Assembly (NCBI GenBank): GCA_946536225.1
Contig: CAMNEE010000001.1
Coordinates: 1-64,000 of the forward strand
Source of the DNA: UBA6985 sp946536225
GTDB taxonomy: Bacteria > Bacillota_I > Bacilli_A > RF39 > UBA660
Length of the DNA stretch: 64,000 nucleotides
Direction: 5' to 3'
A program made the position numbers and the translations under genes. The notes beneath the pieces were generated by a model. The model had not been told where the DNA came from and made no database searches. It saw only the letters and a program-made list of their open reading frames with translations. Below are positions 16,847-24,754 of the stretch, in pieces; position 1 is the first letter of the stretch, and every line of letters starts with the position of its first letter.

Positions 16847-16924
16847 TTACTTTCTGAAACATTAAGAGATAAATGATATTGGAAAATTTATTAAAAGTGT
16901 TGTAATTAAAGACAAATAACTCGA

Positions 16925-16955
16925 AAAAACATATCAGGAAGATATGTTTTTTTTA
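16925..16955 (+). terminator. Terminator after the remnant
   Basis: AAACATATC/GATATGTTT stem, 5-base loop, T run. It supports past transcription of the remnant in the plus direction. Confidence 0.8.
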
Positions 16956-17079
16956 TTCTTAAATTTTTCCCTTAAACATATTGACTGATAAAATATTAAA
17001 TGATATATTTTAAGTATCATATAGGTATATAGTATTAGTAACTATTGAAAAAGTATTAATATGAATATTTATATGGTAA

Positions 17080-17262
17080 GAATAAAAAGATATATTCGTG
17101 AAGGAAAACACAGGAATCAACAAGATGCAATGGCTCAAAGTTCATGAGGTGAGTCCGCATTACCTAAAACCAACTGTTTCTCTCAGAAAAGAAATGGCAT
17201 AAAACAGCATAGTCGTTGTTTTTAGTAACTAGCAATGTTCGGTTAGTTATTTTTTTTTGACT
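17080..17262 (+). ncRNA. Candidate structured small RNA
   Basis: A gene-free stretch of higher GC than its surroundings ends in a clear terminator (GTAACTAG paired with TTAGTTAT, then nine T, about 17225-17259). TTGAAA at 17045-17050 and a weak TTTATA 17 bases later could be the promoter. Inside, AGGT/ACCT flank GAGTCCGC, and CTGTTT pairs with AAAACAG across a TTTCT/AGAAA hairpin. No open frame with a start signal is present. Family not recognised. Confidence 0.45.
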
Positions 17263-17277
17263 AAATATTCAAATAAA

Positions 17278-17301
17278 AATACTAGCCAATAGGCTAGTAT
17301 T
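17278..17301. terminator. Terminator of the gene at 17300
   Basis: AATACTAGCC/GGCTAGTATT stem with an A run on the left, acting mainly on the minus strand. Confidence 0.75.
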
Positions 17302-17695
17302 ATTTTCTTATATGATCTTTTTTTATTGCTTGTATTATTTGATCTTCTATATAGAAAGGATTTCCTGGAATCGGATCAGGTATTTCAATATTATTTTGTT
17401 CTATATAATTTAGTAGTATTTGACAATAATCAGTAACTAATTCATTATCAGATACTCTTTCAAATGACTTTATATTTTTAAATGAGTTGTTAATATCTTC
17501 AGGTGCTACTTCAATATGAGTAAGATTATTTTCATCATTGAAAATAATAAATGTTGATAGGTTAGGACTTTCAATATTTAATTTCGCACTGAAAAAGTAA
17601 GCTTTAATATTATTTCCATCCTTATTAGAAATAATACCTTTGAATGGTTTACTATTTATTTTGATACTAACATCATCGCCATAATTGATTCTCAT
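17300..17695 (-). CDS. Small conserved-looking protein of unknown function
   Basis: 131 residues, not recognised. The ATG at 17695 has a good AGGTGA site. The first half has a beta-rich, SH3/KOW-like pattern (MRINYGDDVSIKINSKPFKGII); the second half is helical and acidic and ends near the Pro-rich DPIPGNPFYIEDQIIQAI. No signal peptide or membrane helix is seen. Divergent from the thioredoxin-like gene. Confidence 0.6.
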   Translation of the reverse strand: MRINYGDDVSIKINSKPFKGIISNKDGNNIKAYFFSAKLNIESPNLSTFIIFNDENNLTHIEVAPEDINNSFKNIKSFERVSDNELVTDYCQILLNYIEQNNIEIPDPIPGNPFYIEDQIIQAIKKDHIRK

Positions 17696-17769
17696 TTAAT
17701 CACCTGCTATCAATTAAATTATATATTAATTAGTTTCAAATTTAAAGTATTTACTATATAAACCTATAG

Positions 17770-17800
17770 TTGAGTTTACCTCAACTTAGTTTTTATTGCT
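17770..17800 (+). terminator. Terminator-like hairpin between divergent genes
   Basis: AGTTGAG/CTCAACT with a T-rich tail pointing plus, although no gene precedes it on that strand. It may end readthrough or a short antisense transcript. Confidence 0.5.
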
Positions 17801-17842
17801 AAATTATAATACTTTCTTATATAATTTACTCAGGTGATAAAT

Positions 17843-18112
17843 ATGAAATTTATAGAAGTGTCTGCAGTATGGTGCATGTCATGTATTATTATGAAAAATA
17901 GACTTAGTTCATTTAAGGATGCTATTAGTAATAAGTGTGAAGTAATTACTTATGATGCTGACTTGGATAAAGATGAAATTATGAAACTTAACGTTGGTGA
18001 AAAACTTCCTATTTATATTGTTAAAAATGGTGATGAAGAAGTAGGAAGACTTGTTGGTGAAAAGGGTAGTAAAGACATAGAAAAATTTTTAAGTGAAAGT
18101 GGTGTTCTTTAA
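17843..18112 (+). CDS. Thioredoxin-like protein with WCMSC active site
   Basis: 89 residues, a minimal thioredoxin fold. It opens MKFIEVSAVWCMSCIIMKNR, with the redox pair CxxC at residues 11-14. The cis-Pro region is KLPIYIV. The ATG at 17843 follows AGGTGATAA. The stop overlaps the start of the next gene (TAATG), so translation is coupled. It probably exchanges electrons with that membrane protein. No signal peptide is seen, so this half is cytosolic. Confidence 0.85.
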   Translation: MKFIEVSAVWCMSCIIMKNRLSSFKDAISNKCEVITYDADLDKDEIMKLNVGEKLPIYIVKNGDEEVGRLVGEKGSKDIEKFLSESGVL

Positions 18113-19536
18113 TGAAAAAAGAAGAAAAGAAACCTGCTATTGAATCAATTTATTCATCAGAAGAGAAAAAAGGATTATCTAAAGGGTTAATAATTGGTTT
18201 AGCAATTACATTTGTTATAGTACTTGTTTTAGTATTAGCTGCACTTTCAATGAAGAGTGATTCTGCAAGTAAACTCGCAAATGCAAAAGAAAACTATAAT
18301 ATATCTTTCTTAGGTACTGTTAATGCAAAGACTGTATCTCTTCCAATTATATCTATTGTTCTTGGATTTATTGATGGATTTAATCCATGTGCTATGTGGA
18401 TACTAGTATTTTTAATACTAATGTTAATAGAACTAAAAGATAAAAAGAAAATGTGGATATTAGGTTCTGTATTCTTAATTACATCAGGACTTATATATTT
18501 AGTATTCATGGTTTCTTGGTTAAACCTTGCAATGTTTTTAACTGGTATTAAGTTTGTTAGATATGCAATTGGCTTATTTGCTTTAGTATTTGGTGTTGTT
18601 AATGTTTATAGATTCTTTAATTTACTTCATAAAGATGATGGTTGTGATGTAACAGATGGTAAAAAAAGAAGTAAGATAATGACTTCTATTAGAAAAATAG
18701 TGGGTGAGAAATCATTTATTATTGCCTTAGGTGGTATTATTCTACTTGCAGCTGGAGTAAATTTACTTGAACTATTATGTTCTCTTGGTATACCTGTTGT
18801 ATTTACTCAAATACTTGCTTTAAATGATTTAAATGTAATTCAATATTTAATCTATATTATTTTATATTTATTATTCTTTATGATTGATGACTTTATAGTA
18901 TTCTTTGTTGCTATGTTTACTTTAAAGATAACTGGAGTAAGTAATAAATATACTAAGTTTAGTCATTTAATTGGTGGTATTCTAATGGCTATACTTGGAA
19001 TATTAATGATGTTTAAACCTGCTTGGGTAATGTTTAATTTTGAAAGTAGAAAGACTCCTGTTTATGATGTTACTTATGGTGACTTTACTGGAGAAGCAAC
19101 GAGTAATAAGTTAAGTGATATTAAGTTTGAAGATGATAAGATTAATGTTTACTTATTCTATGGAGATACTTGTCCTCATTGTAGAAAATTAGAAAACTTA
19201 CTGGTTGAATTAAGAGAAAAGTATGGAACTAAATTTAATTACTATGGATTTGAAACATGGAAGAATAAAGATAATCAAGAATTAATGAATACTCTTATTG
19301 ATAGAGTTGCTTCTAGAAGTGAAGTATCTGGTGTACCTTTCTTAATTGTTGGAAATAAATTTAAAGTTGGATACGCAGATTATGAAGCTCAAGATATAGA
19401 GGATTTAATTCTTGGTGAATATGATAGACGTGATAAAATAACTGATAAGATGAAAGAGTATATTAAAGAATTAGATAAAAAAGCTAATACTACTACAAAA
19501 ACTACAACTATTGCGAAAGCAAATAAAAAGAAATAG
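18112..19536 (+). CDS. CcdA/DsbD-like thiol transporter with C-terminal thioredoxin
   Basis: 474 residues. A short cytoplasmic lead with one helix (about 25-46) is followed by a CcdA-type core of about six helices (75-310), beginning IDGFNPCAMWILVFL, the NPC motif of electron-carrying CcdA/DsbD proteins. The C-terminal domain (about 335-450) is a thioredoxin fold with GDTCPHCRKLENLL and cis-Pro GVPFLIV. It likely moves reducing equivalents from the cytosolic thioredoxin at 17843 across the membrane. The Thr/Lys-rich tail is low complexity. Confidence 0.83.
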   Translation: MKKEEKKPAIESIYSSEEKKGLSKGLIIGLAITFVIVLVLVLAALSMKSDSASKLANAKENYNISFLGTVNAKTVSLPIISIVLGFIDGFNPCAMWILVFLILMLIELKDKKKMWILGSVFLITSGLIYLVFMVSWLNLAMFLTGIKFVRYAIGLFALVFGVVNVYRFFNLLHKDDGCDVTDGKKRSKIMTSIRKIVGEKSFIIALGGIILLAAGVNLLELLCSLGIPVVFTQILALNDLNVIQYLIYIILYLLFFMIDDFIVFFVAMFTLKITGVSNKYTKFSHLIGGILMAILGILMMFKPAWVMFNFESRKTPVYDVTYGDFTGEATSNKLSDIKFEDDKINVYLFYGDTCPHCRKLENLLVELREKYGTKFNYYGFETWKNKDNQELMNTLIDRVASRSEVSGVPFLIVGNKFKVGYADYEAQDIEDLILGEYDRRDKITDKMKEYIKELDKKANTTTKTTTIAKANKKK

Positions 19537-19545
19537 GAGGTTATG

Positions 19546-20136
19546 ATGGAGAGAAATATAACTAAAAACTTTAGTGATGTATTACCTTTTATTCAAGATA
19601 GTGATTTAAGAGAAAGATTAGTATTAATTCTTGATGAATATTTACCTAACTATTGGTTTAGTGTAGAAGCATCATCTACAGGTAAATATCATCCTCGTTA
19701 TGCTGCTGGAGAAGGTGGGTTATTAAGACACTCGAAAGCTGCCATGGCAATTGGATATGAATTACTTCAAAATCCTACATTTGGGAATAATTTTAATCAA
19801 AGAGAAAAAGATTTATTATTAATGTCTCTTTTAATTCATGATGGTCTTAAATATAACTTTGAAAAAGAAGAGTATACTAGATTTGATCACCCTGTTTTAA
19901 TGGCAAAGTTTATCATGGATAATTATCAACTATGGGATATAACAGAAGAAGATGCTAAATATATGAGCAGTGTAGTTGCATCTCACATGGGTCCTTGGAA
20001 TACAAGTAAATATGACAAGACAGTTTTACCTGTTCCGGAGACAGATGCTCAAAAGTTTGTTCATTTATGTGATTACCTAGCTTCAAGAAAATTATTAAAT
20101 GTAGATTTTGATGAAGAAGGATTAATAATAAGATAA
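19546..20136 (+). CDS. HD-domain phosphohydrolase
   Basis: 196 residues. Metal ligands are visible as RHSKAAM, LLIHDGLKYN, RFDHP and SHMGPW, with a final HLCDYLASRK. This is the layout of HD hydrolases related to the YhaM family catalytic part, but without an OB domain. I prefer the second of two adjacent ATG codons (19546), five bases from GGAGG. It sits 9 bases after the redox gene, so it may be co-transcribed, but a functional link is not evident. Substrate unknown. Confidence 0.8.
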   Translation: MERNITKNFSDVLPFIQDSDLRERLVLILDEYLPNYWFSVEASSTGKYHPRYAAGEGGLLRHSKAAMAIGYELLQNPTFGNNFNQREKDLLLMSLLIHDGLKYNFEKEEYTRFDHPVLMAKFIMDNYQLWDITEEDAKYMSSVVASHMGPWNTSKYDKTVLPVPETDAQKFVHLCDYLASRKLLNVDFDEEGLIIR

Positions 20137-20170
20137 ATATTCATGTATAATTGAATATTTATCTTTTTTT
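20132..20170 (+). terminator. Terminator of the redox-HD operon
   Basis: Perfect 12-bp stem GATAAATATTCA/TGAATATTTATC and seven T. Confidence 0.95.
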
Positions 20171-20195
20171 AATTATAATTTTATCAGGTGGTAAT

Positions 20196-21026
20196 ATGGA
20201 AAATATAGTTTTTTATGTATTATTATTTTTTATATATGGCTTCATTGGTTGGTGCCTAGAAGTTGTATGTAAAATAGTTGAACTTAAAAGATTTGTAAAC
20301 CGTGGATTTCTTTTAGGTCCAATTTGTCCAATTTATGGATGGGGTGTACTTGGTATTTTATTTATTAACCGTGGAATTGGTAATGACGTTTTAGGATGCT
20401 TCTTAAAGAGTATGCTAGTTTGTTCAATTTTAGAATACTTTACATCTTGGTTTATGGAAGTGTTCTTTCATGCTCGTTGGTGGGACTACTCAAGAAGAAA
20501 ATTTAATATAAATGGTCGTATATGTTTAGATACAATGATTCCTTTTGGTTTACTTGGAGTAGCTGTTATATATGTAATTAATCCGTTTATTTCAACTATT
20601 GTTAAGTCTTTACCTTATATAATAAGAATAATTATTTGTATTATACTTGTTATAATTTATTTTGTTGATAATTTAATTTCCAACTTTGTTGTTGTTAAGA
20701 TTAAGAATCAAATTGATGATAAAGCAAAAGATAATACTGAGTATGTAAGAGAAAAGGTATTTGATTGGATTGATGATAACTCTTATATTTATAGACGTAT
20801 TAAACAATCTTATCCAGAATTTGATATAAGAGGTAGAGTAAAGATTGTTCAAGATCAATTTGTTAAAACTGTTTTAATTACAAGTGATAAGGTAACGGTT
20901 TATAAAAAGATGTTTGATAAGAACGTTGAAAAGATAAAAGAATATAATGTTAAAACAAGAGAAATGATAAATGAAAGTAAGAATAAAAAAGGGAAAAAAT
21001 GGTTTTTATTCTTTAAAAAGAAGTAG
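20196..21026 (+). CDS. CmpB/DUF1113-type membrane protein
   Basis: 276 residues. The N-terminal half has about five helices with FIYGFIGWCLEVV, NRGFLLGPICPIYGWGVL and ARWWDYSRRKFNINGRICL. These are the hallmark segments of the family annotated as putative ABC transporter permease (ABC_trans_CmpB), whose real role is not established. The C-terminal 80 residues are a basic coiled region. The ATG at 20196 has AGGTGG upstream. Monocistronic. Confidence 0.85.
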   Translation: MENIVFYVLLFFIYGFIGWCLEVVCKIVELKRFVNRGFLLGPICPIYGWGVLGILFINRGIGNDVLGCFLKSMLVCSILEYFTSWFMEVFFHARWWDYSRRKFNINGRICLDTMIPFGLLGVAVIYVINPFISTIVKSLPYIIRIIICIILVIIYFVDNLISNFVVVKIKNQIDDKAKDNTEYVREKVFDWIDDNSYIYRRIKQSYPEFDIRGRVKIVQDQFVKTVLITSDKVTVYKKMFDKNVEKIKEYNVKTREMINESKNKKGKKWFLFFKKK

Positions 21027-21046
21027 ATTAAATAATCTACTTTTTT
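21021..21046 (+). terminator. Terminator of the CmpB-like gene
   Basis: AGTAGATT/AATCTACT stem and six T. Confidence 0.9.
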
Positions 21047-21065
21047 AAATGTAAAGAAGTCCAAT

Positions 21066-21093
21066 TTCACATAATCTTCACTTAATTTTCTTA
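21066..21093 (+). promoter_or_regulatory. Three 11-bp phased TTCACA repeats (PhoP/PhoB-type box)
   Basis: TTCACA (21066), TTCACT (21077) and TTCTTA (21088) begin exactly 11 bases apart, the spacing used by OmpR/PhoB-family regulators (compare the B. subtilis PhoP TT(A/C/T)A(C/T)A boxes). A TATAAG/TAAGAT follows at 21101-21108. A closely similar array lies at 34057-34084 beside the two-component genes. Confidence 0.55.
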
Positions 21094-21114
21094 TTTCAAA
21101 TATAAGATTTAAAT

Positions 21115-21292
21115 ATGAAAAGGAGGAGATAGACGGTAAAATAATGTATGATAAAACTATTTTAAACACAACAATAATTTAAATTTAATATAAATAAACC
21201 CCTTAACTAAATTTATTAATATTCGCACATTAATAAATTTAATTTAATAACTTTAAAGACCGATTGACGACTTATTCAATTGGTCTTTTTAA
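21115..21292 (+). ncRNA. Candidate regulated small transcript
   Basis: This stretch, between the phased repeats and a strong terminator (AAGACCGATTGA/TCAATTGGTCTT, 21256-21287), has no sizeable gene. It contains AGGAGGAG (21121-21128), then a possible 12-codon peptide starting at ATG 21144 (MYDKTILNTTII), and a perfect 12-bp inverted repeat AAATTTATTAAT/ATTAATAAATTT (21209-21220/21229-21240) around an 8-base loop. It may be a small RNA, a short peptide message or both. Not recognised. Confidence 0.45.
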
Positions 21293-21312
21293 GTAATTTA
21301 GTCTTTTATAAA

Positions 21313-21340
21313 TTGACTTTTGTGCGATATATGGTATATT
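21313..21340 (+). promoter_or_regulatory. proS promoter
   Basis: TTGACT (21313-21318), 16-base spacer, TATATT (21335-21340), just upstream of the T-box leader. Confidence 0.7.
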
Positions 21341-21347
21341 AATCATG

Positions 21348-21548
21348 TAAATCAAAGAAGAGGACATAAAAGTATATATTCCCTTTGTAAAGTGATTCTA
21401 GGATAGTGGGAACTAGAACTTATAATATATATTCACCTACCTCGGAGTGAAATATGAAAATATTTCCGTGGAACTGCGTTAAAGTTAATTGAGTTAAAAT
21501 CAAAGATGGTACCGTGCTATATGCACTCTTGATACTGTCTTTTTTTGT
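21348..21548 (+). promoter_or_regulatory. T-box leader of proS
   Basis: The T-box sequence TGGTACCGTG is at 21507-21516 inside a terminator arm: AAAGATGGTACC (21502-21513) can pair with GATACTGTCTTT (21531-21542), followed by a T run. Uncharged tRNA-Pro would instead stabilise the antiterminator. Upstream is a long stem I region with a CTAG...CTAG arm (about 21390-21418). A CCT proline codon near 21436-21442 is a plausible specifier. A second T-box-like string, GTGGAACTGCG, lies at 21468-21478. Confidence 0.88.
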
Positions 21549-21566
21549 TTTTAAGGAGGAAATAAA

Positions 21567-22997
21567 ATGGGAAACAAAGCTATAACACCAAGAGATGTTG
21601 ATTTTGCAAAATGGTATACAGATGTAGTAAGAGCTGCACATTTATGTGATTATTCATCTGTTAAAGGATGTATGGTAATTGAACCAAATGGATATGCAAT
21701 CTGGGAAAGAATGCAAAAAATACTTGATGATGAATTTAAAAGATTAGGACATCAAAATGTATCTTTACCTTTATTTATACCTGAGAATTTACTTAAAAAA
21801 GAAGGAGAACTTGTTAATGGTTTTGCTCCTGAAGTAGCATGGGTTACTCATGGAGGAAGTAAAGAGTTAGAAGAAAGACTTGCTGTTAGACCTACAAGTG
21901 AAACACTTTTCTGTGATTATTATGCAGGACATGTTAAATCTTATAAAGATTTACCTAAACTATTTAATCAATGGTGTAATGTTGTTCGTTGGGAAAAAGA
22001 AACTAGACCTTTCTTAAGATCTAGAGAATTCTTTTGGCAAGAGGGTCATACTATTCATGCTAGTAAGGAAGAAGCCATGGAAGAAACAGATAGAATGATG
22101 AAAGTATATGAATGGTTCCATCATGATATTTTAGCTATTCCTTCTATAACTGGTAGAAAGACTGAAAAAGAAAAATTTGCAGGAGCTGAATATACTCTTA
22201 CAAACGAAGCTTTAATGTATAATGGTGTATCTTTACAAGCTGGTACTTCACATTATTTTGGTCAAAAATTTGCTGAGGCATATAATGTTAAATTTACTAA
22301 CAATGAAAATAAAGAAGAATATGTTTATCAAACTTCATGGGGTACTACTACTCGTATGATAGGTGGATTAATCATGGTTCACTCGGATGATAATGGATTA
22401 GTTTTACCACCTAGAATTGCTCCAAGACAAGTTGTTATTATTCCAATTGGTGCTGATAAAGATGAAAGAGTCATGGAATTTGCAGAAGCCTATGAAAAGT
22501 CTCTTAATGAAGCAGGAGTAATTGCTTATATTGATAATACTGATAAATCACCAGGATTTAAGTTTGCTGAAGCAGAAGTAAATGGTATTCCAGTTCGTAT
22601 TGAAGTTGGTGCTAGAGATTTAGAAAATAATAAAATTACTTTTGCTAGACGTGATACTTCTGAAAAGATGGTTGAGGCAATAGATGATTTAGATATAGTT
22701 AAATATACTAAAGAATTACTTGATACTATTCAAAATGATATGTATGAAAGAGCAAAAGAAAGAAGAGATAAATTAACTTTTGAAGCTCATAATTTAAAAG
22801 AAATGGAAGACATTTTAAACACTCAACCAGGATTTATTCATGCTGATTGGTGTGGTGATCCAGAATGTGAAGCAAAGGTTAAAGAAATAAGAGGATGCAA
22901 GTCTAGATGTATAATAGATGAGCCTCTTATAGATGGTAAATGTGTTTGCTGTGGTAAGACTGCTAAACATCATGTTATCTGGGATATACAATATTAA
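21567..22997 (+). CDS. proS: Prolyl-tRNA synthetase, archaeal/eukaryotic-type
   Basis: 476 residues. This is the short class without the bacterial editing insert. Class II motif 1 lies in the segment following GCMVIEPNGYAIWERMQ. Motif 2 includes RWEKETRPFLRSREFFWQEGHT. The anticodon domain starts near QVVIIPIGADKDE. The C-terminal domain has four zinc-ligand Cys in DWCGDPECEAKV, KSRCI and CVCCGK. The start is the ATG after AAGGAGG. Expression is controlled by the T-box. Confidence 0.97.
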   Translation: MGNKAITPRDVDFAKWYTDVVRAAHLCDYSSVKGCMVIEPNGYAIWERMQKILDDEFKRLGHQNVSLPLFIPENLLKKEGELVNGFAPEVAWVTHGGSKELEERLAVRPTSETLFCDYYAGHVKSYKDLPKLFNQWCNVVRWEKETRPFLRSREFFWQEGHTIHASKEEAMEETDRMMKVYEWFHHDILAIPSITGRKTEKEKFAGAEYTLTNEALMYNGVSLQAGTSHYFGQKFAEAYNVKFTNNENKEEYVYQTSWGTTTRMIGGLIMVHSDDNGLVLPPRIAPRQVVIIPIGADKDERVMEFAEAYEKSLNEAGVIAYIDNTDKSPGFKFAEAEVNGIPVRIEVGARDLENNKITFARRDTSEKMVEAIDDLDIVKYTKELLDTIQNDMYERAKERRDKLTFEAHNLKEMEDILNTQPGFIHADWCGDPECEAKVKEIRGCKSRCIIDEPLIDGKCVCCGKTAKHHVIWDIQY

Positions 22998-23020
22998 AAG
23001 GATTAAAATCCTTTTTTTAT
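22996..23020 (+). terminator. Terminator of proS
   Basis: AAAAGGATT/AATCCTTTT stem and T run at the stop codon. Confidence 0.9.
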
Positions 23021-23064
23021 TTGTCTAAAAATGATATTATACATACGTCGAGGTGAAGAGTAAT

Positions 23065-24690
23065 ATGAATATTAAGAATTTAACTTTTGCATTTGGTACT
23101 CAAGATATTTTTGAAGATGTTACTCTTCAAATTAAAGATAATGATCATGTAGGTATAATAGGAGTAAATGGTGCTGGTAAGTCTACTTTCTTTAAAATTA
23201 TATTAGGTAGAATAGAACCTGACTCAGGTAAGATTATTATGAAACCTGGAACTAGAGTTGGTTTTCTTCCTCAGGTAATAAGTGATGAAATACCTTCCAT
23301 GGATATAAGTGTATTTGATTTTTTGCTTGATGGAAGACCTATTAAAGAATTAGAAAAAGAACTTGAAGAAGCTTACCTAGATGCATCAATGGAAACTGAT
23401 GATAAAAAACTTGATTATATAATGAAAAGAATAAGTAAGATACAAGCAAAGCTAGAATATTATGATCAATATAGTGCTGAAAGTATTTTACTTAAAATAA
23501 TAGATGGAATGCATATCGATAATGAACTTTTAGATATGAAATTATCTAATTTATCAGGTGGTCAAAAGAGTAAGATAGCATTTGCGCGTCTTTTATATTC
23601 TAATCCTGAAGTTATTCTTTTAGATGAACCAACTAACCATTTAGATTTAGATACTAAAGATTATATAATTGACTATTTAAAAAATTATAAAGGTACAGTA
23701 CTTACTATTTCTCATGATGTAGATTTTTTAAATGAAGTAACTAATAGTATTTTATATGTAGATAAAACAACTCATAAGATGGAACTATATCCAGGAAACT
23801 ATGAGAAGTATATGCGCCTTAGAAATGAAAGACTAAAGACTCAAGAACGTTTACTTGAAAAACAATTAGTTGAAGAAGAAAAATTAAAAAGAATAATAGC
23901 CAAGTATATAGGTGGTAATGAAAAGAAAGCTAATATTGCTAAGGATAGAATAAAGAAGTTAGAGCGTCTTGAAAAAGAAAAGGTAGTATTAGAAAAGAAA
24001 AAGAAATTTACTAGTTTTAAAGTAAGTATTAATCATCCAAGTGGTGTTGTGCCAATAAAAGTAGATAATTTAACATTTGGTTATAATAAGGATAATATAC
24101 TAATTAATGATTTAACATTTGATTTAAGTCGTGGTGAAAAGTTTTTAATTGTTGGAGAAAATGGTATTGGTAAATCTACTTTATTGAAACTTCTTATGGG
24201 TTATTTAGAACCTATTAGTGGAACAATTACTAAGTCAGATAAAACAGAAATAGGATATTATGCTCAAGAGCATGAACTTTTAGAAGGCGATAAAACTATT
24301 ATTGATAACTTTAAGAATAGTGGTTTATCAATAAATGAAATTAGAAGTTTCTTAGGTAATTTTTTATTCTCAGGTGATGATGTATTTAAACAAATAAAAG
24401 TTTTATCTCCCGGAGAGAGAAGTCGTGTTGCATTAGCTAAACTTGCTTTATCGGGAGCAAATTTACTAATACTTGATGAACCAACTAACCATTTAGATCC
24501 TGAGACTCAAAAGATAATTGCAGATACTTTTAAAGATTATGAAGGTACTATGTTAGTTGTATCTCATAATCCTGAGTTTGTAGATAATTTAGGTATTGAA
24601 AGAATGCTTATGTTACCTAGTGGTCAAATTAGATATTATGATCCTGAGGTAGTTCTTTATTATCAAGAATTAAATAATAGAAAAAATTAG
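23065..24690 (+). CDS. ABC-F family ATPase
   Basis: 541 residues, two ABC domains and no membrane part. Domain 1: GVNGAGKST, signature LSGGQKSKIAFARLL, Walker B VILLDEPTNHLD. Domain 2: GENGIGKST, LSPGERSRVALAKL, LLILDEPTNHLD. The linker (about 235-300) is charged and helical, as in ribosome-acting ABC-F proteins (EttA/YdiF/Uup types). The ATG at 23065 has GAGGTG upstream. It probably acts on stalled ribosomes; an antibiotic-resistance role cannot be judged from sequence. Confidence 0.92.
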   Translation: MNIKNLTFAFGTQDIFEDVTLQIKDNDHVGIIGVNGAGKSTFFKIILGRIEPDSGKIIMKPGTRVGFLPQVISDEIPSMDISVFDFLLDGRPIKELEKELEEAYLDASMETDDKKLDYIMKRISKIQAKLEYYDQYSAESILLKIIDGMHIDNELLDMKLSNLSGGQKSKIAFARLLYSNPEVILLDEPTNHLDLDTKDYIIDYLKNYKGTVLTISHDVDFLNEVTNSILYVDKTTHKMELYPGNYEKYMRLRNERLKTQERLLEKQLVEEEKLKRIIAKYIGGNEKKANIAKDRIKKLERLEKEKVVLEKKKKFTSFKVSINHPSGVVPIKVDNLTFGYNKDNILINDLTFDLSRGEKFLIVGENGIGKSTLLKLLMGYLEPISGTITKSDKTEIGYYAQEHELLEGDKTIIDNFKNSGLSINEIRSFLGNFLFSGDDVFKQIKVLSPGERSRVALAKLALSGANLLILDEPTNHLDPETQKIIADTFKDYEGTMLVVSHNPEFVDNLGIERMLMLPSGQIRYYDPEVVLYYQELNNRKN

Positions 24691-24720
24691 GAACACTTAA
24701 TTAGTGTTCCTTTTGTTTTT
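24689..24720 (+). terminator. Terminator of the ABC-F gene
   Basis: GGAACACT/AGTGTTCC stem with T-rich tail. Confidence 0.85.
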
Positions 24721-24754
24721 ATTCTTCTTTTGTTATACTTTAGATGGTGATAAT

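Noticed and set aside
17140..17175. Hammerhead ribozyme (ATGAGGTGAGTCC)
   Set aside because: The CUGAUGA and GAAA core strings in correct order around three stems are not present.
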